DNA of 39,161 nucleotides from an uncultured Sphingomonas sp. (GTDB lineage: Bacteria > Pseudomonadota > Alphaproteobacteria > Sphingomonadales > Sphingomonadaceae). Each line of letters starts with the position of its first letter. Position 1 is the first letter of the stretch. Position numbers and translations under genes: made by a program. Shown here in pieces: positions 33,456 through 39,161 of this stretch. The stretch lies in contig NZ_CALMPA010000055.1 of the NCBI RefSeq assembly GCF_937871615.1, positions 1-39,161 of the forward strand. The letters run 5' to 3'. The notes below the pieces were generated by a model, which was not told the origin of the DNA, searched no databases, and saw nothing but the letters and a program-made list of their open reading frames with translations.

Positions 33456-34060
33456 ATTGTCTCTTGCGTCGCACGATGGAGAACAACGGCGACCGCGATC
33501 TGCCCGACCCCGAACGGTACGCCCATCATCCACGGATCGAGCGCCAGAGTTTGCGCACCGACGATTAGCGTGATCACCGCGCTCGCGAAATACCATCCTG
33601 CCGCCCAGACGATCGCGCGGGGCAGGGTGGATACCGAGCAAAAGCCGGCAAGTGCGATCAGCACTTGCCACAGGCCCGGCAGCATCCATGCGCTTTGCGG
33701 CGCGAACCGCAGCACGATCAGTGCGAGCGCGCCGCCTGCGACCACGAACGGCAGCAACAGGCTTAACGTGCTGGCGATCAACATATCCGCCATCGAGCCG
33801 TGCAATCTTCGCGCGCGGATCAGTGCTTCGCCACCGATCAGCCCAACCGCGACCAACGCCACGACCGACCAGACGGCGATATAAGCGAAAGCCGTCCCCG
33901 CTAGCGGCGCCGGCCAATGCGCTTGAACGAATGCGGTCGCCAACGCGAGCAGCCCCGTGCCGGCCACCGCCTGCGGCGCCAGTCCGTCAAAGCGCGTGCT
34001 TGCCGCCAGCCGCTGCTGGATAAAAGCAATATCTGCCATCGCACGTTCGAGATCGGTCAT
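33452..34060 (-). CDS. Membrane protein co-encoded with the winged-helix regulator
   Basis: The 202-residue protein has about six predicted helices (AVAGTGLLALATAFVQAHW; FAYIAVWSVVALVAVGLIGG; MLIASTLSLLLPFVVAGGAL; WQVLIALAGFCSVSTLPRAI; AIVWAAGWYFASAVITLIVG; FGVGQIAVAVVLH). I use the ATG at 34060 (MTDLERAMADIAF), because an ATG at 34078 lies inside the operator palindrome. It is the first gene of the operon and overlaps the regulator. Pairs of this kind, a small membrane protein with a PF13601-type regulator, occur widely; function unknown. Confidence 0.8.
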   Translation of the reverse strand: MTDLERAMADIAFIQQRLAASTRFDGLAPQAVAGTGLLALATAFVQAHWPAPLAGTAFAYIAVWSVVALVAVGLIGGEALIRARRLHGSMADMLIASTLSLLLPFVVAGGALALIVLRFAPQSAWMLPGLWQVLIALAGFCSVSTLPRAIVWAAGWYFASAVITLIVGAQTLALDPWMMGVPFGVGQIAVAVVLHRATQETI

Positions 34061-34069
34061 CACGACTCC

Positions 34070-34086
34070 ACTTTGCATTACAAAGT
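34070..34086. promoter_or_regulatory. Palindromic operator at the operon promoter
   Basis: ACTTTGCATTACAAAGT, one mismatch pair away from the perfect palindrome at 33049-33065. It lies 10 bp upstream of the membrane protein start codon, a position suited to autorepression of the operon. Confidence 0.75.
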
Positions 34087-34626
34087 CTCATTCGTTCGGC
34101 CAGGTGTCAATTGAAAACCAGCGATATCGGCCTCGGCCCTCGGTTCTTGCTTCGCGATCGTCGGCTCGGCGCCCAACTTCGGTCGTTCTTCCGCTCCAGC
34201 AGCGCTCCGCGTCAGTGAATGCCGACGGCTGGGTGGTTGGCTAACGATCTAAAGTGCGGAAGCTCGTGACGTTTCCGAGTGTGTTACGATGCGTCGGCTG
34301 CTGACCTCGACATAGGGCTAGATGCGCGGGCTTTCGAAAGCCGCAGATCACGGTGAATTTCGATGGAATAAAAACTTGCCATTCCGGCAAGAGTGGCGAT
34401 GGGACGATCTGCCTAACCATCTCTCGTGGATAGACTGGCGGGTCGAATCGCCGACACTGAGCGCAGGTGGTGGGGGGCATGACCGCGGCGCGGGGCGCGA
34501 TCGAGGGTGATATCATTCGGATCGAGCCGCGCTGAACGATCCTGCGGTTGTGTTTGGAGCATGCTCTTCAACGTCCGCTGTCAGCCACCATATCGCACCT
34601 GAAACGAGCGTGTCGGGGGTGGTGTA
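34087..34626. other. Intergenic region, one doubtful short frame
   Basis: An open frame at 34322-34510 on the plus strand encodes RWNKNLPFRQEWRWDDLPNH, then LSWIDWRVESPTLSAGG, which looks protein-like but then runs into a low-complexity Gly end; the better-looking continuation (MTAARGAIEGDIIRIEPR) lies in another frame. It may be a broken small gene. Nothing else is recognised. Confidence 0.4.
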
Positions 34627-35826
34627 ATGGGCCGAGCAAAAGCGTGGCAGATGGAGCAGGAAGAGCGCGGCTATTACGAGGCCGACGGAGCGATCTGTGA
34701 GGACTGCGTGACCGACCCCGCGCTCAAATCTTGGGTGTCGGACAATGTGTCGGAAACGCAGTGCCGGTTCTGCGGCGCGGAATCGGATGACCCGATCGCG
34801 GCCAGCTTCGATGCGTTCATCGGCGTCGTGCTGACAGGCGTCCGCTTCGACTGGAACCACCCCGACGACGAGGGGATCATGTATATCTCGGCGGAGGGTG
34901 GCTACCAGGCGCCAACCAGTGACACTTGGGAAGTGCTCGGCGAGTACGATATCAGTGAGGACAGCGATGTCATCGACGCGATCATCGAGCTGGTCGGCAG
35001 CGATGGCTGGGTTGAGCGTGAATTCTACATCGGCGACAAAAGCCAGCGGCTCGAATGGGGCTGGGATGCCTTCAAGGAGACCGTCAAACACCAGACGCGC
35101 TATGTCTTCCTTACGCCCGACGATAGCGACCACTCGCCGGAGGTTCCGCCATCGCGGATGCTGGCCGCGATCGGCGAAACGGTGGTCGACGAACTCGCCG
35201 AGCTCAATCTCATCGTCGAGATCCAGGCCGATACCGACCTCTTCCGCATCCGCATCGGCGCTGAACCCTTCCATACCGGCGCGCAGATCGGCACGCCCCC
35301 GGCGCAGTTCGCAACCCAATCGAACCGGATGAGCCCGGCGGGCATTCCCATGTTCTACGGAGCCTTCGACGTCGAGACAGCCCGGCTCGAAACCTTCGAT
35401 CCCGAGCACCATGCCGGTCAAACCCTTTCGATCGGGACATTCCGCGCGACCCGCAGCCTGCGAGTGCTCGACCTTGCTGACCTGCCCGATATCCCGAGTG
35501 TGTTCGAGGAGGACGGGCATCACCGCATCCATCCGTTGCGGTTCCTTCACGCCTTCGCGCGCGACATGGTGAAACCGATCGCGCGCGACGGACGTGAGCA
35601 CATCGAATATGTTCCGACGCAGATCGTCACCGAATATTTCCGGCGGGTGTTCCGCGACGCCGAAGACCGCGCGATCGACGGCATAATCTATAGCAGTTCC
35701 AGGGAAGGCGGGGAGCGCGCGTTCGTCCTGTTCTGTGAGAATGAGCAATGCTTCGCGGTCGAGGATGGACCGGTGTTCCTCGAACAGATGTTGAACCTCA
35801 CCGCGGTGGCGCACCAGCAGGCCTAG
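34627..35826 (+). CDS. RES-domain protein with HEPN-associated N-terminal domain
   Basis: This 399-residue protein has an N-terminal region with two CxxC pairs (C24/C27 and C46/C49: ICEDCVTD and QCRFCGAE), a probable zinc ribbon, followed by the HEPN_RES_NTD1-type region (FDAFIGVVLTGVRFDWNHPD). The C-terminal half is a RES domain: LFRIRIGAE, AGIPMFYGAFDVETARLETF, TRSLRVLDLADLPDI and DGIIYSSSREGGERAFVLFC, containing the conserved R, Y, E and S. RES toxins degrade NAD+. No Xre-type antitoxin gene is adjacent, so it may be a solitary defence effector. GGGGGTGGTGTA lies before the ATG; no strong ribosome site. Confidence 0.82.
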   Translation: MGRAKAWQMEQEERGYYEADGAICEDCVTDPALKSWVSDNVSETQCRFCGAESDDPIAASFDAFIGVVLTGVRFDWNHPDDEGIMYISAEGGYQAPTSDTWEVLGEYDISEDSDVIDAIIELVGSDGWVEREFYIGDKSQRLEWGWDAFKETVKHQTRYVFLTPDDSDHSPEVPPSRMLAAIGETVVDELAELNLIVEIQADTDLFRIRIGAEPFHTGAQIGTPPAQFATQSNRMSPAGIPMFYGAFDVETARLETFDPEHHAGQTLSIGTFRATRSLRVLDLADLPDIPSVFEEDGHHRIHPLRFLHAFARDMVKPIARDGREHIEYVPTQIVTEYFRRVFRDAEDRAIDGIIYSSSREGGERAFVLFCENEQCFAVEDGPVFLEQMLNLTAVAHQQA

Positions 35827-35911
35827 AGTTGATTTCTGATTGATTGAATCGAAGGGGATTCCCTTTTTGCCTGAGGTCTGATTCAACTTCGTCGAGGTTG
35901 AGGAGGGAGCG

Positions 35912-36710
35912 ATGGCGAGGCCCTATTCGAATGATCTTCGTGATCGGGTGGCGGCGGCGGTGGTTTCGGGCCGTTCCTGCCGCGAGGTGGCGCAGACCTT
36001 TGGGGTGAGCGTGGCGAGTGCGGTGAAATGGTCCCAGCGCTTGCGGGCGACGGGGACGGCCGCGTCGGGCAAGATGGGCGGCCATCGCAAGGTGCTGCTT
36101 GAGCCGCACCGGGATCTCGTTCTGGCGCGGCTGGCGGCGTCACCTGACATGACGATGCGTATGCTGGTAGCCGATCTGGCGGAGCACGGGGTGGTGACGA
36201 GCACGGTATCGGTGTGGCGCCTGGTCCGTTCTGCCGGGATCACGTTCAAAAAAAACTCTGTTCGCCGTCGAGCAAGAGCGGCCTGCGATAGCGCGCAGGC
36301 GGGCGCAGTGGCGTAAATATCAAGGCCGGCTTGATCCCCGGCGCCTCGTCTTCATCGACGAAACATGGGCGAAGACCAACATGACCCCGATCCGGGGTTG
36401 GAGCGAGCGCGGCCAAAAGCTGGTCGGCAGGGCGCCCTTTGGGAAATGGTCGACCCTGACCTTCGTCGCCGCGCTTCGATCAGACCGCATCGATGCGCCC
36501 TGTGTGCTCGACGGCCCTATCAATGGCCAAAGCTTCACCGGCTGGATCGAACAGTTCCTCGTCCCGACACTCGCACCCGGCGATATCGTCATCATGGATA
36601 ATCTGGGCAGCCACAAAGGACCCGGCGTCAGAAAAGCGATCCGGGCAGCAGGCGCAAAGCTTCTCTTCCTGCCGCCATACTCGCCGGATCTAAACCCCAT
36701 CGAGAAAGTG
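35912..36710 (+). pseudogene. IS630-family transposase, 5' part (interrupted)
   Basis: The first frame, from 35912, has the IS630 helix-turn-helix (SNDLRDRVAAAVVSGRSCRE, then VAQTFGVSVASAVKWSQRL) up to ITFKK. A run of eight A (36248-36255) separates it from the second frame, which continues LFAVEQERPAIARRRAQWRK, FIDETWAKTN (first Asp), VIMDNLGSHKG (second Asp) and YSPDLNPIEKV (Glu). Such two-frame layouts can be joined by slippage on the A-run. The gene then stops matching: after NPIEKV it reads QPWNL and a stop, and the missing C-terminus is found at 39001, beyond a 2.3-kb insertion. All three catalytic residues are present, but the protein lacks its C-terminal end. Confidence 0.88.
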
Positions 36711-36718
36711 CAGCCCTG

Positions 36719-36739
36719 GAACCTCTGAGTCACAGGTTC
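36719..36739. repeat. Inverted repeat near the left end of the recombinase element
   Basis: GAACCT (36719-36724) and AGGTTC (36734-36739) flank a 9-bp spacer just inside the left border of the insertion. It is a candidate recombinase-binding site; a weaker GAATCTGA sequence lies near the right border. Confidence 0.4.
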
Positions 36740-36802
36740 ATTTAGCGCCTTATGCGGGCCATCGTGCGCTTCTCAGCCTGGCCTGTTGGGTCGCGAGGCG
36801 TG

Positions 36803-36955
36803 ATGATGTCGTATCGCAAACATGTCCGGTGGATGGATCTGCCGATCGAACGGCGCCGACGGCTTGTCGTCATTCTGGGAGAGTTGATCCAGCGGCGGAT
36901 GTCGGCGAACCGGGAGACAGACCATGAAGATGGAACTCGCCGCGGCGCTGCCTGA
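36803..36955 (+). CDS. Small protein preceding the serine recombinase
   Basis: The 50-residue frame from ATG 36803 (MMSYRKHVRWMDLPIERRRR, then LVVILGELIQRRMSANRE) has a GAGG ribosome site 5 bp upstream and overlaps the recombinase start by 32 bp. It is basic with one amphipathic helix. I do not recognise a named family; the coupling suggests a recombinase accessory or regulatory protein. A longer frame from 36752 is less likely. Confidence 0.55.
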   Translation: MMSYRKHVRWMDLPIERRRRLVVILGELIQRRMSANRETDHEDGTRRGAA

Positions 36956-38975
36956 AAAGATCCGGCAACGACATCAGGAGCGGCAGGCGATCGTCTATGT
37001 TCGCCAATCGACGGTGCGGCAGGTGACGCAAAACCGGGAGTCCACCCGGCTGCAATATGGTCTGGCGGATCGGGCCTGTCATCTTGGTTGGCAGCGCGAA
37101 CAAGTGACCGTCATCGATGATGATCTTGGTCGTTCCGCTTCCTCCACCCTGGACAGGCCGGGCTTCCAGCGCCTCGTCGCGGAGGTGGGCCTCGGCCATG
37201 TCGGGCTGGTGCTGGGAATCGAAGTGTCTCGCTTGGCGCGATCCTGCCGAGACTGGCATCAGCTTCTCGAAATGTGTGCGCTGTTCGACACGCTGATCGG
37301 TGATGCTGACGGCATCTACGATCCCGGGACATATAATGACCGGCTTCTGCTCGGGCTCAAGGGCACGATGAGCGAGGCTGAACTGCACATCCTGAAGGCC
37401 CGCATGCATGAGGGGCGACGCGCCAAAGCGCGCCGCGGCGAACTCATCATGGGCCTTCCGCGCGGCTATGTGCTGAAGCCGTCAGGCGACGTCGCGCTTG
37501 ATCCTGATGAAGGGGTTCAGCGCGCGATCCGTCAGGTCTTTGCCGTCTTCGAACGGCGTCGATCGATCAGCGGCGTGCTGCGTTATCTTGTCGATCATGA
37601 CCTGCAACTGCCCGACCGCGTTCGGAGTGGCCCAAACAAAGGCGACATATGCTGGAATCGCCCCAATCGTGCGACGCTGTCGGACATGTTGCGGCACCCC
37701 GTTTACGCCGGTGCCTATGTCTTCGGCCGGCGACATTATGATGGTCGCCGCCGGCTTCCCGGCAAGCCGCACAGCGGGCGCCATTATGTGCGTGACCCGC
37801 AGAAATGGATGGTGCTCCACCAGGATGCTTTACCGGCCTATATCGACTGGAGCAGCTTCGAGAGGAACCAGCAGCAGATGGCCATAAACCGCTCTCGGCA
37901 CACTGGCATCCCTCGCGGCGGGGCAGCACTGCTGGGAGGCCTGATCACCTGCGGGGTGTGCGGACGGCGGATGTTCACCACCTACACAGATGATGGCCGC
38001 GACGCGCGCTATATCTGCCATCAGCTCGCGACAACTTATGGCGAATCCCGCTGCCAATCGATTAGTGCGCGGCCGGTTGACGGCTTGATCACGACGCTGA
38101 TCCTCGAGGCACTCTTGCCAGCCGCCATTGATGTGAGCCTGCAGGCCGCTGAGGATATCGAACTCGAACGTCAGCAGCTTCATGGTCAATGGAAGCTTCG
38201 ACTGGAACGCGCCGGATATGAGACCGCGCTTGTGCGCCGTCGTTACGAGGCGGTTGACCCGGATAATCGCTTGGTTGCCCGTACGCTGGAACGGGACTGG
38301 GAAGACGCACTCGCCGCCGAGCAATCGCTTCGGGGCGAACAGCAACGCGCCCTGGCTGAAGAGCCCGAGCAACTCACCGAGGTCGACCGCGACGCCATAC
38401 GGCAGTTGGCGCAGGATATCCCGGCACTTTGGCGAGCGGCATCGACGACGCCACGAGATCGCCAAACCATTGCGCGCATGATGCTTGAGCGTGTTGAAGT
38501 CCTCGTTGCCGGGGAAACCGAGCGCGCCGAACTCACCTGTCACTGGTCGGGTGGTACCACAACCAGGCACGCGTTCACCCGACCGGTACGACGGTTCGAA
38601 CAGCTGGAGCACTTCGACAAGCTGCTCGCCCAGATCATGTACCTGCGAGGTCAGGGCGCGACAGCGCAGAGCATCGCTGAAAAGCTCAATGCCGAAGGCT
38701 GGACGCCGCCCAAGAAGGACAGCTTCAACGCGCCGATGATCCACCGCCTGCTCCAACGGCGTGGGCTCGGGACCACCCGGCCGATCTGGTCAGGTAATGT
38801 CCCGCGCCAGCATGATGGCGAGGTCACGCTTCAGGAATATGCCGACCGCGTCGGGGCTCACCGCCAAACCGTCTATGGATGGCTCCGCCGCGGCCGGATC
38901 AAGGGACGACTGGCCAAGGTCGGTTCGCAACGCATCTGGCTCGTCAATGCCGCAAATACCTCAACAGGAATCTGA
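36924..38975 (+). CDS. Large serine recombinase
   Basis: The 683-residue protein is a large serine recombinase that would integrate and excise its element. The N-terminal catalytic domain has the nucleophile Ser in IVYVRQSTVRQVTQNRESTR and the GLVLGIEVSRLARSCRDWHQ block with its conserved Arg. It is followed by the recombinase domain (LLLGLKGTMSEAELHILKAR, then ATLSDMLRHPVYAGAYVFGR), a zinc ribbon (LITCGVCGRRMFTTY and a later Cys pair SRCQS, with YICHQ), a coiled-coil-like helical stretch at about residues 410-490, and a C-terminal helix-turn-helix (TLQEYADRVGAHRQTVYGWL). ATG at 36924 overlaps the upstream small gene. Confidence 0.94.
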   Translation: MKMELAAALPEKIRQRHQERQAIVYVRQSTVRQVTQNRESTRLQYGLADRACHLGWQREQVTVIDDDLGRSASSTLDRPGFQRLVAEVGLGHVGLVLGIEVSRLARSCRDWHQLLEMCALFDTLIGDADGIYDPGTYNDRLLLGLKGTMSEAELHILKARMHEGRRAKARRGELIMGLPRGYVLKPSGDVALDPDEGVQRAIRQVFAVFERRRSISGVLRYLVDHDLQLPDRVRSGPNKGDICWNRPNRATLSDMLRHPVYAGAYVFGRRHYDGRRRLPGKPHSGRHYVRDPQKWMVLHQDALPAYIDWSSFERNQQQMAINRSRHTGIPRGGAALLGGLITCGVCGRRMFTTYTDDGRDARYICHQLATTYGESRCQSISARPVDGLITTLILEALLPAAIDVSLQAAEDIELERQQLHGQWKLRLERAGYETALVRRRYEAVDPDNRLVARTLERDWEDALAAEQSLRGEQQRALAEEPEQLTEVDRDAIRQLAQDIPALWRAASTTPRDRQTIARMMLERVEVLVAGETERAELTCHWSGGTTTRHAFTRPVRRFEQLEHFDKLLAQIMYLRGQGATAQSIAEKLNAEGWTPPKKDSFNAPMIHRLLQRRGLGTTRPIWSGNVPRQHDGEVTLQEYADRVGAHRQTVYGWLRRGRIKGRLAKVGSQRIWLVNAANTSTGI

Positions 38976-39000
38976 ACTGGAGAGTCATCATGAACACACG

Positions 39001-39161
39001 ATCGAACAGGTCTTCGCCAAGCTCAAACTCATGCTCCGAAGGGCCGCCGAGCGGACCGCCGAAGACACATGGAGACGCATCGGCTCCCTGCTCGACCGCT
39101 TCCCGCCAGTAAGCGTGGTCTGCGGGCCGCCTTGCCCATCGAGCCGTAGCCGGGATGCTTG
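39001..39161 (+). pseudogene. IS630-family transposase, 3' part
   Basis: The frame IEQVFAKLKLMLRRAAERTA, then EDTWRRIGSLLDRFPPV is the C-terminus of the IS630 transposase broken at 36704. It stops resembling the family at about 39108 (VSVVCGPPCP), where another rearrangement or a divergent end occurs near the window limit. Confidence 0.85.

Larger units (their letters stand above)
36704..39005 (+). mobile_element. Serine-recombinase element inserted in the IS630 transposase
   Basis: The sequence ATCGA occurs at both borders (36699-36703 and 39001-39005), with transposase reading frame on either side, so the insert is about 2.3 kb and may use ATCGA or a part of it as crossover core. It carries a small gene and a large serine recombinase and nothing else. 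Extended border similarity (ATCGAGAAAGT versus ATCGAACAGGT) could be imperfect attL/attR. The exact limits are inferred. Confidence 0.8.

Noticed and set aside
34513-35886. A 457-residue minus-strand frame opposite the RES gene
   Set aside because: No family resemblance, and it is the codon-position shadow of the RES protein.
1-39161. CRISPR arrays, tRNA or rRNA genes
   Set aside because: No regularly spaced direct repeats and no cloverleaf or rRNA-like sequence were noticed on reading.

Overview
The window looks like chromosomal or large-plasmid DNA from an alphaproteobacterium of the Sphingomonadales (Sphingomonas, Sphingobium or Novosphingobium). Reasons: high GC, an imuA-imuB-dnaE2 cassette behind a GTTC-N7-GTTC LexA box, FecI/FecR/TonB-receptor modules, a lasso peptide cluster with an isopeptidase and no exporter, and a luxR-luxI-phyH quorum-sensing unit. 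This placement comes from gene content and motif recognition, not from a database search.

Layout. 1-1.93 kb: a decayed IS3-family element followed directly by an intact IS5-family transposase. 2.1-7.5 kb: a small catabolic or uptake locus, with a TonB-dependent receptor and a Tat-exported metallo-beta-lactamase-fold hydrolase on the minus strand, divergent from a MarR regulator and an acyl-CoA-dehydrogenase-fold flavin monooxygenase. 7.6-7.85 kb: the 3' stub of an IS66 transposase. 8.0-13.8 kb: imuA-imuB-dnaE2, the SOS-inducible mutagenic translesion cassette, with a clear LexA box upstream.

14.3-26.4 kb is the most interesting part. On the plus strand lie an ECF sigma factor, a FecR regulator, a FecA-like TonB receptor with an STN signalling domain, and a lasso peptide isopeptidase. 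Converging on them from the right, all on the minus strand and closely spaced, are luxR, luxI, phyH, gntR, a 39-residue lasso precursor gene, lasso B and lasso C. The precursor was found by eye and encodes a leader ending in the S-I-E-T-Q signature. The inferred logic is that B and C make the lasso peptide, the receptor re-imports it and signals through FecR/FecI, and the isopeptidase opens the ring; the acyl-homoserine-lactone circuit lies directly upstream of the biosynthetic genes. No ABC exporter gene is present.

26.6-27.5 kb: a frameshifted DUF6499/DUF2285 gene, a family common in conjugative elements. 28.0-31.5 kb: an ECF sigma/anti-sigma pair divergent from a secreted subtilisin-like protease and a secreted Gly/Ser-rich protein; the divergent promoter holds a perfect 10-bp inverted repeat, and a strong terminator closes the unit. 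31.7-34.1 kb: a minus-strand operon (membrane protein, winged-helix regulator, small unknown protein, diacylglycerol kinase, membrane protein) with near-identical palindromic operators at its promoter and inside its third gene.

34.6-35.8 kb: a RES-domain protein with a HEPN-associated zinc-ribbon-like N-terminus, possibly a toxin. 35.9-39.16 kb: an IS630-family transposase gene cut just after its catalytic NPIE motif by a roughly 2.3-kb insertion carrying a large serine recombinase; the interrupted transposase resumes at 39.0 kb. Insertion sequences at both ends and the IS66 and DUF2285 remnants mark an accessory, rearranged region.
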